Below are positions 33,784 through 41,552 of a DNA stretch of 64,000 bases, in pieces. The notes under the pieces are model-generated. The model saw nothing but the letters and a program-made list of their open reading frames with translations, did not search any database and was not told the DNA's origin. This DNA is from Armatimonadota bacterium. Its GTDB lineage: Bacteria; Sysuimicrobiota; Sysuimicrobiia; Sysuimicrobiales; Sysuimicrobiaceae. The stretch spans positions 1-64,000 of the forward strand of contig JAVKGW010000009.1 of NCBI GenBank assembly GCA_031460175.1, given 5' to 3'. A program made the translations under genes and the position numbers. Positions within the stretch are counted from its first letter, which is position 1; each line of letters opens with the position of its first letter.

Positions 33784-34814
33784 GCGGACGCCGTCTCCTC
33801 ACCCACGCCCTCCCCGTCTTGGGGGCGGGGATCGCCCTGGCGGCCGTCCCCCTCCTCGTGGGCGGAAGCCCGTACGGGCTTCGCATCACAAGCCTCATGC
33901 TGATCCTGGCCATCTACGCGGTGGCCTTCAACCTCCTGTTCGGACACACCCGGCAACTCTTCCTGTGCGTCGGGGCGCTCGCGGGGCTGGGGGCATATGC
34001 CTCCGTGATCCTGGTCCGGGACGTGAGGCTCTCCCCCCTCCTGGCCACGGCCCTGGCCACCGTGGGCGTCGGGTTGGTGGGAGGGTTTCTGAGCTATGTG
34101 GGGGTGCGTCGGGGGCTCGGGGTGCTGTTCGTGGGGATCATCACCGTGGCGGTCTCCCTCATCTTCCACAACCTCCTGCTCGGCCTGCGGCAGTATACGA
34201 ACGGGGAGACAGGGCTCTCCACCCGGGGGCTCGGATTCGGGCTCGGGGAGACTCCGGAGCGCGCGTACTACGTGCTCCTTGCGGTGTTGGTCCTGTCCCT
34301 GGGAGGGTATCAGCTCCTCCTGCGCTCCCGGCACGGGCTGGCGTTCCGGGCCCTGGAGGACGACGAGCTGAACGCGGAGCTTTCCGGCATCGACGTCACC
34401 CGGTACAAGGTCGGGACCGCGATCCTGGCCTCCGCCCTCATCGGGCTTGTGGGGGCTCTGTACGCGGACGTGAACGGGTTCATCAGCCCCTCCGTCTTCG
34501 CCGTGGGGCACGTGGACATCCCCGTGCTCATCGCCCTGCTGCTGGGCGGGATGGGGACCACCCTGGGCCCGGTGGTGGGAGCGGTGGTGTTCACCCTGGT
34601 GGACGAGCTCGTGCGTCCCTTCGGGCAGTTGACCGTCCTCACGTACGGCGTTCTCCTCATCGTCCTCTTCCTGATCTTCCGAGAGGGCGTGGTACCGATT
34701 GGCGTCCAGCTCTTCCTGCGGCTTGGTCGGGTCCTCTCCCGGAGACTGCTCCGGGAGGCGGAAGGTGTCCCGGAAGGGAGCATGGGGAGTTCGGAGTCCA
34801 CACAGGGAGGATGA
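33780..34814 (+). CDS. livM: Branched-chain-type ABC importer permease LivM (system 2)
   Basis: A 344-residue permease, four-base ATGA overlap with livH. FNLLFGHTRQLFLCVGALAGLGAY, FVGIITVAVSLIFHNLLLGLRQYTNGETGL and RALEDDELNAELSGIDVTRYKVG are LivM-like. A C-terminal cytoplasmic tail of about 30 residues (REAEGVPEGSMGSS) is longer than in system 1. Confidence 0.91.
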   Translation: MSGRRLLTHALPVLGAGIALAAVPLLVGGSPYGLRITSLMLILAIYAVAFNLLFGHTRQLFLCVGALAGLGAYASVILVRDVRLSPLLATALATVGVGLVGGFLSYVGVRRGLGVLFVGIITVAVSLIFHNLLLGLRQYTNGETGLSTRGLGFGLGETPERAYYVLLAVLVLSLGGYQLLLRSRHGLAFRALEDDELNAELSGIDVTRYKVGTAILASALIGLVGALYADVNGFISPSVFAVGHVDIPVLIALLLGGMGTTLGPVVGAVVFTLVDELVRPFGQLTVLTYGVLLIVLFLIFREGVVPIGVQLFLRLGRVLSRRLLREAEGVPEGSMGSSESTQGG

Positions 34815-34832
34815 GGGAAAGGAGGCAAGGGG

Positions 34833-35261
34833 ATGCAGGAAGGACTTCCTCCTCGACGGATGGACGAAGCAGAGATCCAACAGCTCCGATCGGTGTACGT
34901 GGACCTGATGGGGTTCGTCCCTCCTCGGATCCAGGCCCGTACGGATCTCCTCTCCCGGGTGGATCCGGAAGGTCTGCGGCTGCAGGAAGCCCTGCGGCGC
35001 CACTTCATGTATCCCAAATGCTTCGACGTGAAGACGGCCCAGTTGATGCTGTTCGGAATGCTGCTCATGAATCTCCAGGACGCCGCGAAGTTGCACGCCA
35101 TCGCCGCGCGTCGGGCGGGGGCCACGTGGGAGGAGCTGGCGGCGGTGGTGGGGCTTGCGTTCCTCTTCCGTGGGCTTTCCGCCGCCAACTACGGATCCCA
35201 GATCCTCATGGAGATCGCGCAGGCAGAGGCGCAGGAAGCGGAGCAAGCCGGTAGGAGGTGA
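34833..35261 (+). CDS. Carboxymuconolactone decarboxylase-like (AhpD-fold) protein without CxxC
   Basis: A 142-residue helical protein with the CMD-family core [32 protein letters not shown]. Peroxidase-type members carry a CxxC at the start of the core; here only a lone Cys (YPKCFD) appears earlier. It is therefore nearer the decarboxylase-type or a non-catalytic member. RBS AAAGGAGGCAAGGGG. It directly precedes the ring-cleavage dioxygenase gene, with a five-base gap, supporting an aromatic-catabolic role. Confidence 0.75.
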   Translation: MQEGLPPRRMDEAEIQQLRSVYVDLMGFVPPRIQARTDLLSRVDPEGLRLQEALRRHFMYPKCFDVKTAQLMLFGMLLMNLQDAAKLHAIAARRAGATWEELAAVVGLAFLFRGLSAANYGSQILMEIAQAEAQEAEQAGRR

Positions 35262-35265
35262 GCGG

Positions 35266-36246
35266 ATGATCCAGCCCGTGGTGGCGCAGCTGTTGCACGT
35301 GGAACTCCTCACGCCCAAGCCGGAGGAGACCTACTGGTTCTTCCACGACCTTTTGGGCTTGGAGGAGACCACCCGTCACGGACGGTCCGTGTACTTACGG
35401 GCCTATGAGGACGCCTACCACCACACGTTGGTGATCACGGAGGGCCCTACCGCGGGGCTGGGACACATCGCGTGGCGGGCCCCGAGCCCTGAGGGGTTGC
35501 AGGCGGCCGTGGAGCGGCTGGAGCGGAGCGGCTACGGGCGCGGTTGGTCCGAGGGGGATCTGGGACACGGGCCCGCATACCGGTTCACCACGCCGGAAGG
35601 CCACCCCATGGAGATCCTGTGGGAGGTGGAGTACTACCAGGTGCCCCCGGAGAAGCGCACGGCCCTGCGCAACCGACCCCAGAGGCGGCCCCTGCGGGGC
35701 GTCCCTGTGCGGCGGATCGACCACGTGAACCTCATGGCGAGCGCTGTCCCCCCCATGCGGGAGTTCTTCCAGGAGGTGCTGGGCTTCCGCCTGCGGGAGC
35801 AGAAGATCGGGGAAGGAGGAGTCGAGGTCGGTGCGTGGCTCAGCGTAAGCCCCTTGGTCCATGAGATCGCGGTGATGCGGGACGCCACGGGCCAGCGGGG
35901 CCGGTTCCACCACCTCGCCTACTGGTACGGATATCCCCAGCACCTCCTGGACATCGCGGACATCTTCAGCGACTATGGAGTCCGGATCGAGGCGGGACCT
36001 GCAAAACACGGGACCACCCAGGCCTACTTCCTGTACGTGTTCGAGCCTGGAGGAACCCGCATCGAGCTCTTCGGCGATACGGGATACCTGATCTTCGACC
36101 CGGATTGGAAGACGGTGGTGTGGGACGTCTCGAACGAAAGCGACCTGGAGAAGAGCAGCATCTGGTTCGGGGGGCGGCTGCCGGAGACCTTCTACACGTA
36201 CGGCGTGCCGTCCATCCCGAGGGAGCCTGCGGGCGTGTCCCGGTGA
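35266..36246 (+). CDS. Extradiol ring-cleavage dioxygenase (catechol 2,3-dioxygenase type, VOC superfamily)
   Basis: A 326-residue two-domain VOC protein of the usual length. Fe(II) ligands align with the catechol 2,3-dioxygenase triad: His153 in RRIDHVNLM, His215/216 in GRFHHLAYW and Glu267 in GTRIELFGD. The N-terminal domain (residues 5-125) is the usual non-catalytic repeat. It would open a catechol-like ring to a muconic semialdehyde, the substrate type of the lower-pathway enzymes at 20490-25419. RBS TAGGAGGTGAGCGG. Confidence 0.9.
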   Translation: MIQPVVAQLLHVELLTPKPEETYWFFHDLLGLEETTRHGRSVYLRAYEDAYHHTLVITEGPTAGLGHIAWRAPSPEGLQAAVERLERSGYGRGWSEGDLGHGPAYRFTTPEGHPMEILWEVEYYQVPPEKRTALRNRPQRRPLRGVPVRRIDHVNLMASAVPPMREFFQEVLGFRLREQKIGEGGVEVGAWLSVSPLVHEIAVMRDATGQRGRFHHLAYWYGYPQHLLDIADIFSDYGVRIEAGPAKHGTTQAYFLYVFEPGGTRIELFGDTGYLIFDPDWKTVVWDVSNESDLEKSSIWFGGRLPETFYTYGVPSIPREPAGVSR

Positions 36247-36257
36247 GGGGGGATGCC

Positions 36258-37376
36258 ATGGGGAAAAGCCCTCTGGAAGTCTCAGGCCTGCCGTTGTTCT
36301 TCCGGGTCGGGGCCGCAGACCCCAGCCTGCGGCCCTCCCGGATCCCCGGGGGGATTGGGGTCCGTACCGTGGCCCGGTCGTTGTCCACCATGCAGAAGGA
36401 AGCCCTGGTGGCTACGGGGGCCAGCCAGGCCATCTGGCGGCTCGCGAGCGACGAGGGCCCCTACCTCCTGGGCGACGACGTGGCACCCCCTCCCCTGGCC
36501 TTTTTCAGCGTGGGGTTGGTGACGGATTTCGCGGAGGCCCTCCAGCGAGGCGCGGACTCGATGGAGGGGGCGTGGACAGCGGTCCGGATTCAGCTGGACA
36601 CCCGGTATACCATGAAGGGGTCTGCCAGCCAGGGAACTCTTCGCGCGGGTGCGTTGTCCCCGGAGCTCTCCGTGGAAGGGGATCTGCCGGAGGAGCGGAT
36701 CCAGGAGGCGGTGCGGACCGCGTCCGCGTACGGCTTGGTGCGTTCGGGACTCGTGAGCCGGTTCTCACTGGTCCACAACGGCCGGCCTTTGAAGGTCCTG
36801 CGGGTCATGCCCGCGGACACCTCGGTCCCCGCGGATCCTGACCGGCTCTTCGACCAGGCGGCCCCTGCGGAGGCTCCGGGAGTGGTGGAGCGGGACGGCC
36901 CCACCCCGAAAACCGAGGAGGACACCAGCTACCAGGGGTCGAGCCTCGCGGAGACCCAGGATCGGACCCTGCACCTGCAGGCCATCTGCACCAGAACCCC
37001 GGAGGGGCTGTGGCACGTGGAGCAGCGCATGTACAACCCAAGGGGAACCATCTTCCGGTTTCTGTGTGACCCATCTGGCCTGCGCGCGCCGGACCCCCTC
37101 GCGTATCTGTCCGCGGGGATCGCCTTCTGCTTCATGACCCAACTGGCCCGGTTTGCCAAAATCCGGCGCAAAGCCCTCCGTGCCTGCCGGGTGGTGCAGG
37201 ATACGGGCTTCCGGGCCGGGGGAGACGCGGATCCTGTGGTGACGCACGTCTTCCTGGACACGGACGAGGACGACGCCTTCGCCGAGGAGATCCTCGCCAT
37301 GGGCGAGCAAACCTGCTTTCTCCACGCCCTCTGCCGCACGGAACTGGACGTGCGGATTCGCCTCCACGCGGTCTGA
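36258..37376 (+). CDS. Tandem OsmC-like domain protein
   Basis: A 372-residue protein with two OsmC/Ohr-like halves. The first (about 60-180) has VAPPPLAFFSVGLVTDFAEAL and SPELSVEGDLPEERIQEAVRTASAYGLV but no cysteine at the catalytic helix start. The second (about 230-372) has ADPVVTHVFLDTDED plus cysteines in GIAFCFMTQLARFAKI and EQTCFLHALCRTELDV, the peroxidatic/resolving pattern. Single-chain OsmC duplications would mimic the normal homodimer with one active site. It could protect the oxygen-sensitive dioxygenase encoded upstream from peroxides. Function inferred. Confidence 0.65.
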   Translation: MGKSPLEVSGLPLFFRVGAADPSLRPSRIPGGIGVRTVARSLSTMQKEALVATGASQAIWRLASDEGPYLLGDDVAPPPLAFFSVGLVTDFAEALQRGADSMEGAWTAVRIQLDTRYTMKGSASQGTLRAGALSPELSVEGDLPEERIQEAVRTASAYGLVRSGLVSRFSLVHNGRPLKVLRVMPADTSVPADPDRLFDQAAPAEAPGVVERDGPTPKTEEDTSYQGSSLAETQDRTLHLQAICTRTPEGLWHVEQRMYNPRGTIFRFLCDPSGLRAPDPLAYLSAGIAFCFMTQLARFAKIRRKALRACRVVQDTGFRAGGDADPVVTHVFLDTDEDDAFAEEILAMGEQTCFLHALCRTELDVRIRLHAV

Positions 37377-37379
37377 GGG

Positions 37380-38135
37380 ATGAGCCGGAAACCCACCTCG
37401 GAAGCGAGCCAGGCCCAGCCAGCCCTTTACCGGTACCAGCGCATCCGGGAACACCTCCTTCAGCAGATCCAGTCGGGAAATCTGCGCACGGGGGACCGGA
37501 TCCCGCCGGAGGAGGAGCTGGCGGAGCAGTTCGGCGTGAGCCGCATGACCGCTCGTCAGGCGGTCATGGAGCTGGTGCGTGAGGGCTGGCTGTACCGACG
37601 ACAGGGCGTGGGGACCTTCGTGACCCAGCCTCCCTTCGAACGCCAGCTCAGCCGTCTCACCACCCTTTCGGAAGAGCTGGAAGCCCGGGGGCAGGGGGAC
37701 CGGCTCCGATCCAAGGTGCTCAGCTGGTGTGTCCTCCCAGCGGCACGCCCTGTGGCGGAGATCTTCGACCTCCCCCCCAGGACCCCCTTGCTCCGCATGA
37801 GCCGGGTCCGCTACCTAGACGAGGCGCCCCTCGCCCTGCAGGTGATCTACATGCCCGCCGAGATGGTCCGAGGGCTGCGTCCCCGGGACCTGGAGCGCGG
37901 GTCCGTGTACCGGGTGCTGGAAGATCGGCTGCGGCTGCGCATCTACCGGGCGGAGCAACGGGTGGAGGCCGTCCCCGCCACGCGTTTCCACGCCCGGGTG
38001 CTGGAAGTGCCCGTGGGCAGCCCCCTCCTCCTCGCGCGCAGGCGGGCCTACCTCGCGACGGGCCAGCTGTTCGAGGTCACCCGTACCTACTACCGGGCCG
38101 ACCGCTATTATTTCCAGGTCACCCTCTATCGGTGA
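37380..38135 (+). CDS. GntR-family (HutC/UTRA) transcriptional regulator
   Basis: A 251-residue regulator. The winged helix spans residues 15-85 (RIREHLLQQIQSGNLRTGDRIPPEEELA, SRMTARQAVMELVREGWLYRRQGVGTFV). The UTRA ligand domain covers about 95-250 (PLLRMSRVRYLDEAPLALQVIYMP, GSVYRVLEDRLRLRIYRAEQ). HutC-type proteins bind GT-N-TA-N-AC operators. One such site, GTATAGAC, lies 42 bp past this gene at the next gene's 5' end, and two more at 183 and 20488. It is the likely regulator of the M24 and following genes. Confidence 0.88.
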   Translation: MSRKPTSEASQAQPALYRYQRIREHLLQQIQSGNLRTGDRIPPEEELAEQFGVSRMTARQAVMELVREGWLYRRQGVGTFVTQPPFERQLSRLTTLSEELEARGQGDRLRSKVLSWCVLPAARPVAEIFDLPPRTPLLRMSRVRYLDEAPLALQVIYMPAEMVRGLRPRDLERGSVYRVLEDRLRLRIYRAEQRVEAVPATRFHARVLEVPVGSPLLLARRRAYLATGQLFEVTRTYYRADRYYFQVTLYR

Positions 38136-38177
38136 GGCCCCACGAGAAGGAAGGACGGGAGAGGACCGCGTAGTAAT

Positions 38178-38185
38178 GTATAGAC
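38178..38185. promoter_or_regulatory. Candidate HutC/GntR operator, site C
   Basis: GTATAGAC in context AATGTATAGACAAAA, in the only sizeable gap (70 bp) of this part of the gene run, directly between the HutC-type regulator and the M24 gene. TATAGA inside the site could serve as a -10, so binding would block initiation. The site overlaps an in-frame ATG at 38176, which argues that the M24 gene starts at 38206 instead. Confidence 0.5.
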
Positions 38186-38205
38186 AAAACGATCCGGTGG
38201 CGCGT

Positions 38206-39348
38206 ATGGAGGTGCTCCCAGCATCCCTTCCCCCGCGGCAGGAGCGGGACTGGCGGATCCGTCGGATCCGGGCGGCTATGGCGGAGGCCGAGCTCGAGGG
38301 GGTCCTCCTCTGGGGTCCGGCCTGGAGACGGGAGAACGTGCGCTACCTCACCGGGGCTCCGCTCCGGGGGAGTTTCTCCGCGGTGTACGTGCCGGCGGTC
38401 GGAGAGCCTACCGCCTTCGTCTCCCGAGAGGAAGACCGTGATGCGGTGGAACGGATCGGATGGATCCGGGACATCCGCCCGCTTGGGTTTCCCGGCTGTC
38501 AGGAGCTGGTGAGCCGGATCCGCGATGGAGGTCCTCCGGCGCGGATCGGGGTGGCCTTATGGGAACTCGTGCCGGAGGCCCTGGGAGGGGTTCTCCGGCG
38601 GGAGCTCCCCCGGACGGAGGTTGTCTGCGCCACCGACCTCCTGGATCGCCTCCGGATGGTGAAGAGCTCTTGGGAAGTGGAGCAAATCCGGAGGGCGGCG
38701 CGGGTGTGCGAGGCGGGGTGGGAGGCGTTTCTGCAGGCCCTCCGGCCGGGGATCGCCGAGTACGAGGTGGTGGCGGCGGTGGAGGAGACGCTGAAGCGGC
38801 TGGGAGCGGAGGACAACTTCATGCTCATCGCCTCCGGAAGGGACGAGGTCCGGGGCATGACCCCTCCTCGCCCGCGCCGCATCGAGCGGGGGGATCTCGT
38901 GCGCACCGAGCTCACTCCCCAGGTCAACGGGTACTGGGCCCAGATCTGTCGCACCGCGGTGGTGGGAGCGCCTGCGGAGCCTCACCTCCGGTCGCTGGAG
39001 CTGTTCCGGGAGGCGATGGAAGCAGGCATCGCGGCCTGTCGGCCGGGGGCCACCGCCCACGAGGTGGCGAAGGCCCAGAACGACGTCTTCCGGAAGCACG
39101 GCTACGGGGAGTACTGCACGAGCCGGTACACCCGGGTGCGGGGGCACGGGCACGGCCTGCACCTGGACGAGTGGCCCACCCTCCTGGAAGGGGTGGAGGT
39201 TCCCCTGGAGGAGAACACGGTGCTCATCGTGCACCCGAACACCTACACGCCGCTCGCGGGTTACTTCGTGCTGGGGGATCCCGTGGTGGTCACCCGGGAG
39301 GGCTGCGAGCGGCTGCTCCGGACGGAGCCCATCCTGTTCGCCGTGTAA
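38206..39348 (+). CDS. M24-family creatinase/ectoine-hydrolase-like protein (pita-bread fold)
   Basis: A 380-residue protein: N-terminal creatinase domain (about 15-150) then pita-bread domain (about 160-380). The metalloprotease ligands are mostly replaced: the two Asp positions read TELTP and GYWAQICRT (Glu, Gln), and the last Glu region reads FVLGDPVVVT. GHGHGLHLDEWP keeps His and Glu. This matches metal-independent members such as creatinase and DoeA-like hydrolases, which cleave C-N bonds of small molecules rather than X-Pro peptides. Start at 38206 chosen because the upstream ATG lies in the operator. Confidence 0.8.
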   Translation: MEVLPASLPPRQERDWRIRRIRAAMAEAELEGVLLWGPAWRRENVRYLTGAPLRGSFSAVYVPAVGEPTAFVSREEDRDAVERIGWIRDIRPLGFPGCQELVSRIRDGGPPARIGVALWELVPEALGGVLRRELPRTEVVCATDLLDRLRMVKSSWEVEQIRRAARVCEAGWEAFLQALRPGIAEYEVVAAVEETLKRLGAEDNFMLIASGRDEVRGMTPPRPRRIERGDLVRTELTPQVNGYWAQICRTAVVGAPAEPHLRSLELFREAMEAGIAACRPGATAHEVAKAQNDVFRKHGYGEYCTSRYTRVRGHGHGLHLDEWPTLLEGVEVPLEENTVLIVHPNTYTPLAGYFVLGDPVVVTREGCERLLRTEPILFAV

Positions 39349-39358
39349 GGGGAGACCG

Positions 39359-40444
39359 ATGAAGCGAGGACTCGTGGTGCTGGATCCGCTTGAGGTCACC
39401 CCGGAGGAGTATGCCCAGCGAGTGGGGGCGTTTCAAAATCTCCTCCGTGCCTCCGGCTGCGGCCTGGGGTTGATCTACGGGGACGTGTACCGATCCGGGG
39501 ACCTCACGTATCTCACCAACCTGTGCCTGTACTGGAACGAGGGCATCCTCGCAATCCCCGCGGAGGGAGAACCCGCGTTCCTCACCAGGCTCTCCCCTCG
39601 CGTCCATCCCTGGATTCGGTCCACCAGCACGGTCTCGGATCTGAGGAGCGACCAGGATCTCGCGGCCCTCGTGGAGGCCGTTGCCACGGGGCATCCGGAG
39701 GGGGCCGTGGGGCTGGTGGAAGAGGCGTGGTGGCCGGCCCCCCTGCTGGAGTCCGTCCGGAAGCGGCTCGTGGACCGCACGGTGCGCGACCTGGGACCGG
39801 CGGTCCGGGCCCTGCGGCGCCGTCCTTCCGGGGCGGAGCGCCGGCTCCTCCGGCAGAGCGCCAGGCTCGCGGCCATCGCGGTGGCCGTGGCCGCCTCCAC
39901 CTCCGGCGGGAGGTCCGAGCGCGTGGCCGCCGCGGAGGGGGAGTTGCGGAGAGCGGGCGTCCGGGATGTGATCCTCTGGTGCGATCCCAGACCCGGGGGA
40001 ACCTGGATCGTGGAGGCCAGGGTGGATTGGCGGGGATACTGGGCCCACGCGGCCCGTACGGTTCTCCCCGGCCAGGCCCCCTCCGAACCCGAGGAGCGGT
40101 TCGTGGAGGCCTATCGGGAGGCTGCGGCGGTCCTCCGGGCCGGGGTACGGCAAAGCCAGGTAGAAGCGGAGGTGCGATCCCTCCTCGGGGACCTGCCGGA
40201 GGAACGGTGGTCCGTGGAGGTCTTGGAGCACGTGGATCTCGAGACCTGGGGAGAGCACCGGCCGCTCGAGCCGTGGGACGAGCCGATTCCCGAGGGCGCC
40301 GTGGTTTCCCTGGCGCTCCGGCTCCGGGGACCGGAGAGGGGCTGGTGGGTTGCCGCGGACACGTATGAGCTACACGCGACCGGCGCGGACCGCCTCACGG
40401 ACCGGTTGCCCCCGATTCCGGTGTGGCGGGAGGCGGTGGGGTAG
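39359..40444 (+). CDS. Second, degenerate M24-fold protein
   Basis: A 361-residue protein starting ten bases after the first M24 gene. The creatinase N-domain is recognisable (GLIYGDVYRSGDLTYLTNLCLYWNEGILAIPAEGEPAFL). The C-terminal half retains only the outline RGYWAHAARTVLPG, SQVEAEVRSLL and PEGAVVSLALRLR; the GHGxG histidine motif is absent and the metal Asp is His. Probably catalytically inert by itself, perhaps a partner of the preceding protein in a heteromer. Its role is unknown. Confidence 0.65.
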   Translation: MKRGLVVLDPLEVTPEEYAQRVGAFQNLLRASGCGLGLIYGDVYRSGDLTYLTNLCLYWNEGILAIPAEGEPAFLTRLSPRVHPWIRSTSTVSDLRSDQDLAALVEAVATGHPEGAVGLVEEAWWPAPLLESVRKRLVDRTVRDLGPAVRALRRRPSGAERRLLRQSARLAAIAVAVAASTSGGRSERVAAAEGELRRAGVRDVILWCDPRPGGTWIVEARVDWRGYWAHAARTVLPGQAPSEPEERFVEAYREAAAVLRAGVRQSQVEAEVRSLLGDLPEERWSVEVLEHVDLETWGEHRPLEPWDEPIPEGAVVSLALRLRGPERGWWVAADTYELHATGADRLTDRLPPIPVWREAVG

Positions 40445-40453
40445 GAGGGAGGC

Positions 40454-41533
40454 ATGCGGATTCTCACCAACGCGGAGATCGAGCAGGTGCTCACCATGCA
40501 GGACTGCATCGAGGCCCTGGAGCAGGCCTATAAGGAGCTGGCTCAGGGGCTCGGCGCGAACCGACCCCGGAACCACACGTACTTCCCCGTGGAGGACCCC
40601 CGCTACCCCGGCTTCCGGTTCCGGTTCAAGTCCCAGGAAGGGGGGTGCGTGAGCGCAGGGGTGTGGGCCCTCCGGATCACCTCGGACCTCGCGGGCGTGG
40701 AGGTCCTCCCGGGCGGGGTGAAGCGGCGGCGTCTTCTTCCCGCGGCCCCGGGAGACCGGTACGTGGGACTGGTCTTCCTGTTCAGCCTCCGGGATCTCGC
40801 GCCCCTTGCCGTCCTCCACGACAGCGTGATCCAGAAGATGCGGGTAGGGGCAACGAGCGCCCTGGGCATCCGGGAACTGAGCAATCCGGATGCCCGGGTG
40901 GCGGGCCTCTTCGGATCGGGATGGCAGGCAGGGGCGCACCTGGAGGCGCTGCTGCTGGTCCGGCCCGGCATCGAGGAGATCCGGGTCTACAGCCCCACCC
41001 GGGAACACCGGGAAACGTTTGCCGCCCAGTGGAGCGAGCGGACGGGCAAGCGGGTCATCGCCGTGGACCATCCCCGCGAGGCGGTAGAGGGTTGCCAGAT
41101 CGTCACGTGCGCCACCGCGGCCATGGATCCCTGTTTTGACGGTGCCTGGCTGGAGCCCGGAACCCACGTGACCTGCATCACGAGTCCGGACGGGACCGCC
41201 ATGCGCCGAGAGCTCGACGACACCACCTTCGATCGGGCGGACGTGATCGTGGTGCTCTCCAACGAGCAGGTGGAGCACGACAACCAGATCGACATCCTGG
41301 GGCCCGTGCGGCGTGGAAGGAAGCGGCGGGAGGAGATCCGGGAGTTGGGGGAGGTGTTGCTCGGACGGGCTCCTGGACGCACCCGCCGGGACCAGATCAC
41401 GGTGTTCGCCAACAACACGGGGATGGGGATCCAGTTCGCGGCAGTCGGAGCCCGGGTCCTGGCGAGGGCGGAGGCCCTGGGTCTGGGGCGGACCATCCCC
41501 GTGGAGTGGTTCCTGGAGGAGACCACTCCGTGA
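40454..41533 (+). CDS. Ornithine cyclodeaminase / mu-crystallin family protein
   Basis: A 359-residue NAD(P)-dependent protein. RFRFKSQEGG carries the substrate-binding Lys59, VHDSVIQKMRVGATSALGI is the family dimer/substrate segment, and GLFGSGWQAGAHLEALL is the dinucleotide-binding GxGxQA turn. The C-terminal QITVFANNTGMGIQFAAVG matches the family end. Members are ornithine cyclodeaminases, ketimine (Delta1-pyrroline-2-carboxylate) reductases or amino-acid dehydrogenases. Next to C-N hydrolase-like and hydro-lyase genes, an imine reductase role is plausible. RBS GGAGGGAGGC. Confidence 0.82.
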   Translation: MRILTNAEIEQVLTMQDCIEALEQAYKELAQGLGANRPRNHTYFPVEDPRYPGFRFRFKSQEGGCVSAGVWALRITSDLAGVEVLPGGVKRRRLLPAAPGDRYVGLVFLFSLRDLAPLAVLHDSVIQKMRVGATSALGIRELSNPDARVAGLFGSGWQAGAHLEALLLVRPGIEEIRVYSPTREHRETFAAQWSERTGKRVIAVDHPREAVEGCQIVTCATAAMDPCFDGAWLEPGTHVTCITSPDGTAMRRELDDTTFDRADVIVVLSNEQVEHDNQIDILGPVRRGRKRREEIRELGEVLLGRAPGRTRRDQITVFANNTGMGIQFAAVGARVLARAEALGLGRTIPVEWFLEETTP

Positions 41534-41552
41534 AGAGAGGAGGGGGGAGCGG

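Noticed and set aside
38176-39348. ATG 38176 as the start of the first M24 gene
   Set aside because: It lies inside the candidate operator/-10 region and adds ten residues (MYRQNDPVAR) unlike the family start. No ribosome binding site precedes it.
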